Positions 40,122 to 48,742 of a stretch of 64,000 bases of DNA are shown piece by piece. The position numbers and the translations under genes are program-made. Under the pieces are notes generated by a model that saw only the letters and a program-made list of their open reading frames with translations, searched no databases and was not told where the DNA came from. The stretch's first letter is position 1; each line of letters opens with the position of its first letter. The stretch covers positions 1,674,001-1,738,000 of the forward strand of contig OY760687.1 of NCBI GenBank assembly GCA_963663945.1, given 5' to 3'. Origin of the DNA: Bin87 sp963663945 (GTDB lineage Bacteria > Chloroflexota > Dehalococcoidia > Lucifugimonadales > UBA3495).

Positions 40122-41474
40122 ATGGCTGGCCCGTTGGAAGGTGTTCGCATTGTTGAGATGGGTCAGCTCATCGCCATACCGTCGGCGATGAAGTGGATGG
40201 CCGACATGGGCGCGCAGGTGATCCGGCTCGAGTCGGTTCAGCGACTGGAGAGCTACCGTACGGACTCTCTGTACCACAATGACGTCGACGGCGAATTCTG
40301 GAACCGGGGCGCCAACTTCTACGAGCAGAACCGGAACAAGCTGGGACTGACGCTCGACCTGAGCCGGGACGAGGGTCGGCAGGTGCTCCGTGACCTGATC
40401 GCCGTCGCCGACGTGTTCGCCGAGAATTTCACGCCGAGGGTCATACGCAACTTTGGGTTGGAGTACGAGGACCTGCGCAAGATTCGGCCCGACATAATCA
40501 TGGTGTCCTCCACCGGATATGGCTTCGATGGACCGTGGGCCAACTTCGGCGCGACCGGACCGGCGACCGAGGGTGCGGCTGGGCTGGCGTATATCACCGG
40601 GTATCGCGACGGTGGGCCGGTGATGTCCGAAATACCGTTCACGGACTACACGGCCGGCGAACACACCGTGACGGCCGTCATGCTGGCGCTGATGCACCGG
40701 CTGAACACCGGGCACGGTCAGTTCATCGACGTGTCGCAGACACAGACGTGTTCCGCCACGATCCCGGAGGCGCTGCTGGACTGGACGGTGAACGGGCGGG
40801 TGCCGGAACGGATCGGCAACGAGGACCCGGCGATGTCGCCCCACGGCTGCTACCCGTGCGCCGGCGACGACCGGTGGATCGCCATCGCCGTGGACAGCGA
40901 CGAGGCCTGGCTGGGTTTGTGCCGCGTCATGGGCCGTGCCGATTGGTCCGCTGACCAGCGGTATGCGGACGTGCTGAGCAGGATCAGTCATCGTGCTGAA
41001 CTGGACAAGATGCTGGGGTTTGAGACCCGTAACCACGATAACCACGAACTGATGGCTCGGCTGCAGGCCGAGGGTGTTGCGGCCGGCGCCGTGGTTGACA
41101 GCGAAGACCTGCTTTTCAACGAACACCTGAGAGAGCGGCGGTTCTACGAAATAGTCGATCACCACGAGGCGACAGGCATGCCGCCGCTTCCGTACGCCGG
41201 ACGACCCTGGAAACTTTCGGACACACCTGCCGACCCGCCCAAGCCGGCCCCGATAATGGGCCAGCACAACCGGGATATCCTGGCCGGCCTGTTGGGCAGA
41301 ACGGACGGTGAAATCGGCGCGCTGGAAGAGGCGCAGGTCATCGGCTACTCACCGCTGTCCCCCCGCGGGGTGCGTCGGCCGTCGCTGGACGAGCAGGTCC
41401 GCCAGGGCCGTATGCAGCGGTACGAGACGGATTATGCCGAGCGGGTGCGGCAGTGGTTTGGAACTGATGGATAA
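40122..41474 (+). CDS. Class III (CaiB/BaiF) CoA-transferase, catalytic subunit
   Basis: A 450-residue family III CoA-transferase with EGVRIVEMGQLIAIPSAMKWMADMGAQVIRLE-type CoA-binding N-terminus, GLTLDLSRDEGRQVLRDLI, DVFAENFTPRVIRNFGL and the Asp nucleophile in FTDYTAGEH. The loop HRLNTGHGQFIDVSQTQT matches the dimer region. It is about 45 residues longer than the first subunit, with an extra C-terminal tail rich in Arg. Only one base separates it from that subunit, so they are made together and probably interlock. Substrates are unknown; carnitine, succinyl, formyl or aromatic acyl donors are all precedented. Confidence 0.92.
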   Translation: MAGPLEGVRIVEMGQLIAIPSAMKWMADMGAQVIRLESVQRLESYRTDSLYHNDVDGEFWNRGANFYEQNRNKLGLTLDLSRDEGRQVLRDLIAVADVFAENFTPRVIRNFGLEYEDLRKIRPDIIMVSSTGYGFDGPWANFGATGPATEGAAGLAYITGYRDGGPVMSEIPFTDYTAGEHTVTAVMLALMHRLNTGHGQFIDVSQTQTCSATIPEALLDWTVNGRVPERIGNEDPAMSPHGCYPCAGDDRWIAIAVDSDEAWLGLCRVMGRADWSADQRYADVLSRISHRAELDKMLGFETRNHDNHELMARLQAEGVAAGAVVDSEDLLFNEHLRERRFYEIVDHHEATGMPPLPYAGRPWKLSDTPADPPKPAPIMGQHNRDILAGLLGRTDGEIGALEEAQVIGYSPLSPRGVRRPSLDEQVRQGRMQRYETDYAERVRQWFGTDG

Positions 41475-41480
41475 ATTAGC

Positions 41481-41504
41481 AGGGGCGACCAATTGATCGC
41501 CCCT
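41481..41504. repeat. GC-rich intergenic palindrome, copy 3
   Basis: AGGGGCGA (41481-41488) and TCGCCCCT (41497-41504) flank CCAATTGA, itself nearly palindromic. The flanks (GC before, GAAA then GTTG after) match copy 1 at 6915. It lies between convergent genes, the CoA-transferase and leuD. Confidence 0.75.
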
Positions 41505-41529
41505 GAAAGGTTGACCGTTAGCTGAGCGG

Positions 41530-42120
41530 TCAGGCTAGCCGCGCCTCGAAGGCCGAGATCGCATCCTCGTGCTGCAGCGTTAGGCCGATGTCGTCCAGGC
41601 CGTTCAGCAGGCAGTAGCGACGAAACTCGTCGACTTCGAAGTCAACGACGATCTCCTCGTCGCCATCGCGGACCTGCTTCGCCTCCAGGTCGACGGTGAT
41701 CTCGAAGCCCGGGTTGTCCTTGGCCTTGTCCATGATGCGCCGCACATCTGGTTCCGGCAGTGTCAGGGGCAGCAGGCCGTTCTTGAAACAGTTGTTGAAG
41801 AAGATGTCGGCGAAGCTGGGAGCAATGATGCACCGGATGCCAAAATCTTCCAGAGCCCAGGGGGCGTGCTCGCGCGATGAGCCGCAGCCGAAGTTGGGGC
41901 CGGACACCAGAATCTTTGAGCTGCGATAGGGGCCCTGGTTGAGGATGAAGTCGGGATTCTCGGACCCATCCTCGTTGTAGCGATAACGGTCGAAAAGGTT
42001 CGGTCCGAAACCGGTGCGCTCGATGCTCTTCAGGTAGATGGCGGGAATGATCATGTCGGTGTCGACGTTGACGGCATCCAGGGGAGCCACGACGCCTGCC
42101 AGTTGCACGAAGGGTTCCAT
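41530..42120 (-). CDS. leuD: 3-isopropylmalate dehydratase small subunit
   Basis: A 196-residue swivel-domain subunit that with LeuC isomerises 2-isopropylmalate to 3-isopropylmalate in leucine synthesis. Motifs are VNVDTDMIIPAIYLK, GPNFGCGSSREHAPWAL, FADIFFNNCFKNGLLPL and, at the C-terminus, RRYCLLNGLDDIGLTLQHED. ATG 42120 is chosen; an in-frame ATG at 42147 lies within the leuC-leuD spacer. It follows leuC by 64 bases. leuA, leuB and ilv genes are not in this window. It could act on a related 2-hydroxyacid such as citramalate. Confidence 0.95.
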   Translation of the reverse strand: MEPFVQLAGVVAPLDAVNVDTDMIIPAIYLKSIERTGFGPNLFDRYRYNEDGSENPDFILNQGPYRSSKILVSGPNFGCGSSREHAPWALEDFGIRCIIAPSFADIFFNNCFKNGLLPLTLPEPDVRRIMDKAKDNPGFEITVDLEAKQVRDGDEEIVVDFEVDEFRRYCLLNGLDDIGLTLQHEDAISAFEARLA

Positions 42121-42139
42121 AGTTTCTTCCTCAGGTTTT

Positions 42140-42168
42140 GAGCGCAACGGGATTGCCGCGCTGCGCTC
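42140..42168. repeat. Small hairpin in the leuC-leuD spacer
   Basis: GAGCGCA (42140-42146) and TGCGCTC (42162-42168) form a 7-bp stem with a 15-base loop. The sequence GATTGCCGCGCTGCGCTC next to CAATGAC resembles a common short dispersed repeat. No second copy is seen here. Confidence 0.3.
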
Positions 42169-42184
42169 ACAATGACGGAGTGGT

Positions 42185-43588
42185 TTAGAAGTCGCGGACG
42201 TCGACGAAGTGGCCGGCGATGGCTGCGGCTGCGGCCATCTCGGGGCTGACCAGGTGGGTGCGGCCGCCCTTGCCCTGGCGTCCTTCGAAGTTGCGGTTGG
42301 ATGTGGAGGCGCAGCGCTGGCCTGGATCCAGGATGTCGGGGTTCATGCCCAGGCACATGGAGCAGCCGGCAACGCGCCAGTCGAACCCGGCGTCCTTGAA
42401 CACCTGGTCCAGGCCTTCCGCTTCGGCCTCGGCTTTGACGCGGGCAGAACCGGGGACGACCATGGCGTAGACGTCCGAGTTGACCTGGCGGCCGCGGATT
42501 ACGCTGGCGGCGGCGCGGAGGTCGTCGATGCGGGCGTTGGTACAGGCGCCGAGGAACACGCGGTCGATCCGGATATCCTCGATTCGCTGGTTGGGTTCCA
42601 GTCCCATGTACTCCAGGGCGCGCTCCGCGGCTTCGCGCTCGCCGGTGGTCCCGAAAGAGGCCGGATCAGGCACGCGATCGGTGATCGAGGCCACCATGTC
42701 GGGCTTGGTACCCCAGGTGACGAAAGGCGCCAGATCGTTGGCGTTGATCACGATAGTGCGGTCGTAGGCAGCCCCGGAGTCGGTGGACAGGCCACGCCAT
42801 TCCTCGATCTTCGCCTCGAGTTCGGCGCCCTGGGGAGCGTAGGGGCGGGTGCGAACGTAGTCGAAGGTGGTGTCGTCAGGGCCGATCATGCCGGCGCGGG
42901 CGCCGCCTTCGATGCTCATGTTGCACACGGTCATCCGGCCGTCCATGGACAGCCCGCGGATGGCCTCGCCGGTGTACTCGATAACGTGGCCGGTTCCGCC
43001 GTTGACGCCCATGTGGCCGATGATGCCCAGGATCACGTCCTTGGCGGACACGCCGTTGGGCAACTCGCCGTCAACGCGGACCTCCATGGTGCGAGGCTTG
43101 AACTGGCGCAGGGTCTGGGTGGCCAGGACGTGCTCGACCTCGGAGGTGCCGATTCCCACCGCAAAGCAGCCCAACGCGCCGTGGGTCGACGTATGGCTGT
43201 CGCCGCAGACGATGGTCTTGCCGGGGAGGGTGTAGCCAAGATCGGGGCCGATGACGTGGACAATGCCCTGGTTCTCGCTGAAGCGGTCGTAATAAAAGGG
43301 CAGCTCGAACTCGGCGGCATTTCGATCCAACGCGTCCAGCTGCGCCTTGGAAATCTGGTCTTCAATGGGTCGAGTGAGTTCCCAGGTGGGGGTGTTGTGA
43401 TCGGCGGTGGCGACGGTCAGATCGGGTCGGCGGACCTTGCGGCCGGCCAGGCGCAGGCCGTCGAAAGCCTGCGGGGAGGTGACTTCATGCACCAGGTGCA
43501 GGTCAATGTAGATGAGCGAGGGCTGGCCCGGTTCCTCATGAACCACGTGGGCATCCCAGATTTTTTCGAACATAGTGCGGGCGGCCAA
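42185..43588 (-). CDS. leuC: 3-isopropylmalate dehydratase large subunit
   Basis: A 467-residue aconitase-family [4Fe-4S] protein. Cluster Cys residues are in VFLGACTNARIDDLR and AGCSMCLGMNPD; other blocks are VATADHNTPT, GDSHTSTHGALG, GGARAGMIGPD and STSNRNFEGRQGKGG. The start is TTG 43588, with GGAGG seven bases upstream; the ATG at 43573 gives a protein five residues shorter but has no site. A TGCTATAAT extended -10 is at 43654-43662. It is transcribed with leuD. Confidence 0.95.
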   Translation of the reverse strand: MAARTMFEKIWDAHVVHEEPGQPSLIYIDLHLVHEVTSPQAFDGLRLAGRKVRRPDLTVATADHNTPTWELTRPIEDQISKAQLDALDRNAAEFELPFYYDRFSENQGIVHVIGPDLGYTLPGKTIVCGDSHTSTHGALGCFAVGIGTSEVEHVLATQTLRQFKPRTMEVRVDGELPNGVSAKDVILGIIGHMGVNGGTGHVIEYTGEAIRGLSMDGRMTVCNMSIEGGARAGMIGPDDTTFDYVRTRPYAPQGAELEAKIEEWRGLSTDSGAAYDRTIVINANDLAPFVTWGTKPDMVASITDRVPDPASFGTTGEREAAERALEYMGLEPNQRIEDIRIDRVFLGACTNARIDDLRAAASVIRGRQVNSDVYAMVVPGSARVKAEAEAEGLDQVFKDAGFDWRVAGCSMCLGMNPDILDPGQRCASTSNRNFEGRQGKGGRTHLVSPEMAAAAAIAGHFVDVRDF

Positions 43589-43653
43589 TTCAGTTCCTCC
43601 TCGATTCGGCGCAGCCTGGAAGCCGGCCGGCAGCATTCACGATACAACCGCAG

Positions 43654-43662
43654 ATTATAGCA
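43654..43662 (-). promoter_or_regulatory. Extended -10 promoter of leuCD
   Basis: TGC-TATAAT on the minus strand, 66 bases before the leuC start. The TATAAT is perfect; no -35 match is seen. It lies just beyond the stop codon of the antiporter gene (43681), so leuCD has its own start despite the same orientation. Confidence 0.6.
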
Positions 43663-43680
43663 TCGTGAAACGCTGGAACC

Positions 43681-45387
43681 TCAGTGCCCGCCCCGGAACT
43701 CGGTCATCATCAACTCTACGATATCTTCGCGCGTTACGGCTCCAATGAACTTTTCGGACTTCGGTTCCACCACCGGTATCGTGGACAGCGAGGTTTCGGT
43801 CATCCTCTGCAGGACGTCTTCCACGTGCTCTTCCGGCCACGCGACTGGGGTCTCGCGGCGCAAGATGTCCCCGAGCGAAGTCTGAGCCCAGGAGGCCTTG
43901 GGCAAGTACCGGAAGGTGGACAGGGATACGATGCCGACCAGATCGCCTTTTTCGGCGACGACGTAATCGTGCTGGTTGGGCATGGTCCAGCGATCGGTGA
44001 AGTCGCGGACCGAAACCGAAGGATCTGGGTGGCTACGGCTGCGGTCCAGGATGTCGTCAACCGTGATGTTGTCGAGAGCAAAATGGGCGATTCCCTGTGG
44101 GATATCGGTGAGCTCGTCGGGCAGGTCATTCCGACGGCTGGCCCGACTGACGGCGAAGCTGATGACGGGGGGCATGAACAGGATGTAGCAGAACATCACG
44201 AGGACCAGGAAGGAGAACACCACCTCGTCGATGACGCCCGAATCCCACAGCACCAACAGCAGGGCGATCTCGGCAACTCCCTTGCCCATCAGGCCCGAGG
44301 CCACCGCGTAGGGCACCGTCAGGCGGGACAAATAGGCGCCGATAAACGCCCCAACGAAGTTGCCGAACAAGGGGATGAGGGCGAGGGCCACCATTGTCCA
44401 TACCGGCAGGGTGATGAAAGAAAAGCTGAAATTCAGGCCGGCGGACGCGAAGAACAGGGGCACGAACAGGCCCTCCGCCACGCTGCGCAGGCCGGGCGTG
44501 ATCTCCCGCCTTACCTGGTAGGACAGACCGGAAAGCGAAGCCCCAAACAGCAGAGCGCCCAGCGAGCCGTGGAGCCCGATGAGCTCGGCTCCCCAGACGA
44601 TCAGGAACAGGAAACCAAGAAGGAGGCCCAGAGACAGCTGCGGCACCTGGATCACCCGTTGCAGCAGCGCGACCACGGGCGGGAGGACCCGGGAGGACAG
44701 GATCCATGACGCCACCGCAAAGCCGGCGACCTTGCCCAGCAGAATCAGGATGCCCACCGGCGAAACCTCATGCACGTGTTCGCCGATACTGAAGCCGATT
44801 ATCAGGAGGACAATCAACTCCGAGATGACCACGACGGTGAAAATTTGCATTCCCACCGGTTCTTTGAGGCGACCGTCGTCAACCAGCACCTTGGCCACAA
44901 TACCGAGGCTGGTCATGGAAAGGATCCCCGCGAGTGCGAGAGCCTCGGTGAAAGCGAGCCGCAGGCCGAAATCGAACACCAGGTCGGTGGTCACCAGCAT
45001 GGAGATACCGAGGGAAAGGACCACGGAGAGTACAGCGGCCAGGAAGTAGTGGCCCCTTAGACTCGCCATGAAGCTCGAAATGTCGATCTCATCCAAGCCG
45101 ATGAGGAAGAAAAATATGAATATTCCCAGGGTCAGCAGGAGTTCAATATGCAGCGTGGAATCGATAGACCACAGACCGGTCAATTGCATGACGGGGCCCA
45201 GGAGGATACCGGCCGAAGCGTAGGCGACTATCGCGTTCAGACGCAGGCGGCGAAACATTCCTTCGAACAACTTGGCGACTATTATCAGCGTGCCAAGAGC
45301 CACCAAACCCTCTCTGAGTTCAATGGAACTCCCGCCTACACTGAGCAATTCCGTAATGTCAAGGAACGCCAATTGTTCCACAAGCAT
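43681..45387 (-). CDS. CPA2-type cation/proton antiporter with C-terminal CBS pair
   Basis: A 568-residue membrane protein. About twelve helices occupy residues 15-420 (for example LEGMFRRLRLNAIVAYASAG, FFFLIGLDEIDIS, GLMGKGVAEIALLLVLW), the Na+/H+ or K+/H+ exchanger fold of the KefB/NapA class. The cytosolic C-terminus (about 435-565) holds two CBS motifs, seen as ITVDDILDRS...VGIVSLSTF and TPVAWPEEHVEDVLQRM...FIGAVTREDIVELM. CBS pairs bind adenosyl ligands and gate transport in relatives. There is no RCK/KTN domain. GGAG precedes the ATG by nine bases. Confidence 0.9.
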   Translation of the reverse strand: MLVEQLAFLDITELLSVGGSSIELREGLVALGTLIIVAKLFEGMFRRLRLNAIVAYASAGILLGPVMQLTGLWSIDSTLHIELLLTLGIFIFFFLIGLDEIDISSFMASLRGHYFLAAVLSVVLSLGISMLVTTDLVFDFGLRLAFTEALALAGILSMTSLGIVAKVLVDDGRLKEPVGMQIFTVVVISELIVLLIIGFSIGEHVHEVSPVGILILLGKVAGFAVASWILSSRVLPPVVALLQRVIQVPQLSLGLLLGFLFLIVWGAELIGLHGSLGALLFGASLSGLSYQVRREITPGLRSVAEGLFVPLFFASAGLNFSFSFITLPVWTMVALALIPLFGNFVGAFIGAYLSRLTVPYAVASGLMGKGVAEIALLLVLWDSGVIDEVVFSFLVLVMFCYILFMPPVISFAVSRASRRNDLPDELTDIPQGIAHFALDNITVDDILDRSRSHPDPSVSVRDFTDRWTMPNQHDYVVAEKGDLVGIVSLSTFRYLPKASWAQTSLGDILRRETPVAWPEEHVEDVLQRMTETSLSTIPVVEPKSEKFIGAVTREDIVELMMTEFRGGH

Positions 45388-45589
45388 ATTGCATGTCTCC
45401 GAGGAAAGGGTTGGAAGGAACTCGAAGGGTGCCGAGGAAAAAGTGTTTATGTCTTCAGGAATCTCACGTTAGATGATCCGCCATTCGGCCGCCCATTATT
45501 TCGCAATTCGGGCAGTCGTACAAGCGGTTTGGTGCCCTGTGATAAACTTGGCGAACCCCTTTTTGAACGCAAAACACGGAGGAATCGCG

Positions 45590-48199
45590 ATGCCGTCCGC
45601 CGAAGCTGTAGTACTTCCCGACAACGTTCGTCCCATCCACTATGACCTGACACTAACGCCGAATTTCGGCGATTTCACATTTGCCGGTGAGGTGGACGTG
45701 ACGGTGAGCATGGAACCCGGAACGACGGAGATCATGCTCAACTGCTCTGAGATCGAGATACATTCGGCGGCGATCAGTTGGACCGACGCCCGCGGCGCAC
45801 AGGAACAGGCAGCCACCAACATCGCTTACGACGCTGACGCCGAAACCGCGACGATCAGCATCCCCGGCATTTCGGTGGACGGCCTGGTGGGCAACCCGCA
45901 CCTGCGGATGTCGTTCACCGGCGAACTGAACGACAAGTTGCGGGGGTTCTATCGCAGCCAATACACCAACCCCGAAGGCGAGACCGCCTACTTGGCGACC
46001 ACTCAGTTTGAGGCCACGGACGCCCGGCGGTCTCTGCCCTGCTGGGACGAGCCGGCGGCCAAGGCGACCTTCCAGGTCACGCTGAACGTGCCGGAGGAAA
46101 TGGAAGCGGTTTCCAACACGCCCATTATCGAGGAAACGCGGAGCGGGGACGGCCTGAAGACCCTGCTGTTCGACAAGACCCCAGTGATGTCGACCTACCT
46201 GCTGGCGTACGTGATCGGCGACCTGACTCACATCGAAAAAGAAGCGGCCGACGGAACCGTGGTCGGGATATGGATGACCCGCGGCAAGGAGGAACAGGGC
46301 CAGTTTGCGCTGGATACGTCGGTCAAACTGCTCTCCTTCTTCAACGACTACTTTGGCATCCCCTACCCGTTGCCCAAGCTGGACCACCTGGCGATCCCGG
46401 ACTTTGCCGCTGGCGCGATGGAGAACTGGGGCTGCGTTACTTACCGCGAGACGGCGCTGCTCGTCGACCCGCAGAACTCGTCGGCGGGCACTCGGCAGCG
46501 CGTCGCCGAAGTTGTAGCCCATGAGATGGCGCACATGTGGTTCGGCGACCTGGTGACCATGGAATGGTGGGACGATCTCTGGCTGAACGAGAGCTTCGCC
46601 ACCTGGGTTGGGACCAAGGCGGTTGACTGGTTGTTCCCGGAATGGTCGATGTGGACGCAGTTCGTCAACATGGACACCAACCGGGCGTTCAACCTGGACG
46701 GCCTGAAGAACTCCCATCCCATCGAACAGGAAGTGGCCAACCCTGCCGAGGTGAGCCAACTATTCGATGCCATCAGTTACAGCAAGGGCGGTTCCGTTCT
46801 GCGGATGCTGGAACACTTCCTGACCCCCAACGTGTTCCGCATCGGGCTGAACACCTACCTGACCCGCCATTCCTACCAGAACGCGCGCACCACCGATCTT
46901 TGGACCGCGCTGGAGGAATCATCAGGGCAGCCGGTGAACTCCATCATGAGCAGTTGGACCGGCCAGACCGGATACCCGGTGCTGGACGTGGCCGCAACCA
47001 ACACCGCAAACGGGTTGTCACTTGAAGTGCGGCAGGAGCGGTTCGTTTTCGACTCGGTGCTTGGAGAGGACAGCAGCGACGACGAGGAGCAGGTCTGGCC
47101 AGTGCCGTTGACCGTCGCTGCTGACGGTGCCGCGGTCACAGCGCACCTAGTCAGCGGAGCCACCGGCACGGTGGAGGTTGCCTCGCCCACGCAGCCCGAC
47201 TGGTTCAAGGTCAATCCTGACCAGACCGGGTTCTACCGGGTGAACTACACGGATACGGACCGGGAAAAGTTGGCCTCCCTGGTAGCGGACCGGACGTTGC
47301 CGGCGACCGACCGGCTGGGTATCCAGAACGATGCGTTCGCCCTGTCGAAGGCCGGGTTGCTGCCGGTCACGCGTTTCCTGGCGTTGGCGGAGTCCTACCA
47401 GGACGAAACTGACGCGTCGGTCTGGAGCGATCTGGCGACCAACCTGCGTGAGATCGAAAGTCTGATTTCCGACGAGCCGTATCTGGGCGCGTACCACGCC
47501 TTTGGCCGGCGATTGTTCGGTCCGGCAGCGCAGCGTTCCGGCTGGGAGGCGCGACCGGGCGAAGGACACCTGGACTCGCTGACCCGGTCAACCGTGCTCA
47601 GCCAGGCTGGCGTGTACGGAGACCCGGATGTCATCGCGCAGGCCCGGGAACTGTTTGAGGCCTACCAGGTCAATCCCGCGAACGTGCGGCCGGACCTGCG
47701 CGGTGTGGTGTTCAGTCTGGTCGCGCAATCAGGAGATCGTGCGGTTTACGATCGCATGTGGGACCTTGAGAGGGCGGCCGAGCTGCACGAGGAGAAGATC
47801 CGGTTCTTGATCTCGATGGCGCGGTTCCAACAGGAGGAGCTGCTGCGCGAAACCCTGGATCGCTCTCTCACCGACGACGTGCGGTTGCAGGACACGATAT
47901 TTGTCGTTTCTGCCGTGGCGGCGAACAACCGGGGTCGCAGTCTGGCTTGGGAATTCCTGAAGGAGCAGTGGGACGAGTTCGACCGCCGTTACGGCGGCGG
48001 GGGCTTCGGGCTGATGCGGCTGGTTGCCATCACCAACGCGTTCTCCACCAACCAGCAGCGGAACGACGTGGAGGCATTCTTCGAAGCGCACCCGACGCCA
48101 GCAGCCGAGCGTACGATTCGCCAGGCGTTGGAGCGCATCGCGCTCAACGTGGCCTGGCTGGACCGCAACCGGGACGAGTTGGCGTTATATTTCGGTTAG
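45590..48199 (+). CDS. pepN: Aminopeptidase N (peptidase family M1)
   Basis: An 869-residue zinc metallopeptidase that removes N-terminal residues from peptides. The exopeptidase motif GAMENWG starts at residue 275 and the zinc site HEMAHMWFGDLVTMEWWDDLWLNE-type HExxH...E begins at His311. The C-terminal ERAP1-like helical domain runs from about 530. It lacks a signal peptide, so it is cytosolic. ATG 45590 has GGAGG eight bases upstream; an in-frame ATG at 45473 is in the promoter region. It resembles the Trp/Phe-Gly-Asp-Leu bacterial M1 group more than E. coli PepN. Confidence 0.95.
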   Translation: MPSAEAVVLPDNVRPIHYDLTLTPNFGDFTFAGEVDVTVSMEPGTTEIMLNCSEIEIHSAAISWTDARGAQEQAATNIAYDADAETATISIPGISVDGLVGNPHLRMSFTGELNDKLRGFYRSQYTNPEGETAYLATTQFEATDARRSLPCWDEPAAKATFQVTLNVPEEMEAVSNTPIIEETRSGDGLKTLLFDKTPVMSTYLLAYVIGDLTHIEKEAADGTVVGIWMTRGKEEQGQFALDTSVKLLSFFNDYFGIPYPLPKLDHLAIPDFAAGAMENWGCVTYRETALLVDPQNSSAGTRQRVAEVVAHEMAHMWFGDLVTMEWWDDLWLNESFATWVGTKAVDWLFPEWSMWTQFVNMDTNRAFNLDGLKNSHPIEQEVANPAEVSQLFDAISYSKGGSVLRMLEHFLTPNVFRIGLNTYLTRHSYQNARTTDLWTALEESSGQPVNSIMSSWTGQTGYPVLDVAATNTANGLSLEVRQERFVFDSVLGEDSSDDEEQVWPVPLTVAADGAAVTAHLVSGATGTVEVASPTQPDWFKVNPDQTGFYRVNYTDTDREKLASLVADRTLPATDRLGIQNDAFALSKAGLLPVTRFLALAESYQDETDASVWSDLATNLREIESLISDEPYLGAYHAFGRRLFGPAAQRSGWEARPGEGHLDSLTRSTVLSQAGVYGDPDVIAQARELFEAYQVNPANVRPDLRGVVFSLVAQSGDRAVYDRMWDLERAAELHEEKIRFLISMARFQQEELLRETLDRSLTDDVRLQDTIFVVSAVAANNRGRSLAWEFLKEQWDEFDRRYGGGGFGLMRLVAITNAFSTNQQRNDVEAFFEAHPTPAAERTIRQALERIALNVAWLDRNRDELALYFG

Positions 48200-48279
48200 G
48201 ACGGCCGCGGCGACATCCTGTCGAGTGAATCTTGACTGAAACCGTTCAAAAATGAGGGGCGATGCCTTAAAGCACTACG

Positions 48280-48513
48280 ATGGACGAGTTTGAAATACTC
48301 GGTCAGATTTCTGAAATAGAGATTATCGCAGTTGGCCGTTCGATCCGCGGTCTTGAGCGCCTTCAAAGGCTCTATGGGCGAGGAAGATGGAGAAAACTCA
48401 AGGGAATAGCGACTGTGCGCTACTTGGATGGGACAGTAGACATCGCTGAAGTGCACCGGTACGAAGCGAATGGCATCGGTAGGAGAGATCCAAAGATAAA
48501 GCGCATCCTGTGA
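48280..48513 (+). CDS. Small basic protein, first gene of a two-gene cassette
   Basis: A 77-residue protein: FEILGQISEIEIIAVGRSI, a basic RLYGRGRWRKLKG centre and a short end KIKRIL. It looks like a small alpha/beta protein with nucleic-acid-binding charge. I recall closely similar two-gene pairs in cyanobacterial and Chloroflexota genomes but cannot name a domain family. The next gene begins ten bases after its stop. Start ATG 48280 has only a weak upstream site. The pair could be a toxin-antitoxin-like unit, which is speculative. Confidence 0.6.
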   Translation: MDEFEILGQISEIEIIAVGRSIRGLERLQRLYGRGRWRKLKGIATVRYLDGTVDIAEVHRYEANGIGRRDPKIKRIL

Positions 48514-48523
48514 AGGAGAAAGC

Positions 48524-48742
48524 ATGAAACCTCGATACGTCGTTTGTATCGAAAATGGTGGCTATAAGGCCTCGCTAGAGGTTCGCAAAATCTACCGAGC
48601 GTTGCCCGACGAGCCCGCAGACAAAATCGGATGGATCCGGGTCATTGATGAGTCGGAAGAGGATTACCTATTCCCGGGCAAGTACTTTTTGCCTATTGAA
48701 CTTACGGAAGATCTCGAGCACGCACTGGCTATAACCGCATGA
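48524..48742 (+). CDS. Small acidic protein, second gene of the cassette
   Basis: A 72-residue acidic protein: RYVVCIENGGYKASLEVRKIYRAL, GWIRVIDESEEDYLFP and FLPIELTEDLEHALA. It has a strong ribosome-binding site (AAGGAG) seven bases before ATG 48524. Charge is complementary to the basic first protein, and the short spacing shows co-expression. It overlaps the convergent ADP-ribosylglycohydrolase gene by 14 bases at their 3' ends. Family unrecognised. Confidence 0.65.
   Translation: MKPRYVVCIENGGYKASLEVRKIYRALPDEPADKIGWIRVIDESEEDYLFPGKYFLPIELTEDLEHALAITA

Noticed and set aside
42209..43660. 483-residue plus-strand frame opposite leuC
   Set aside because: Shadow of leuC, with no start site, domain or ribosome-binding support.
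48232..48260. TTGACT as -35 for the small two-gene cassette
   Set aside because: No -10-like hexamer occurs 16-18 bases downstream.
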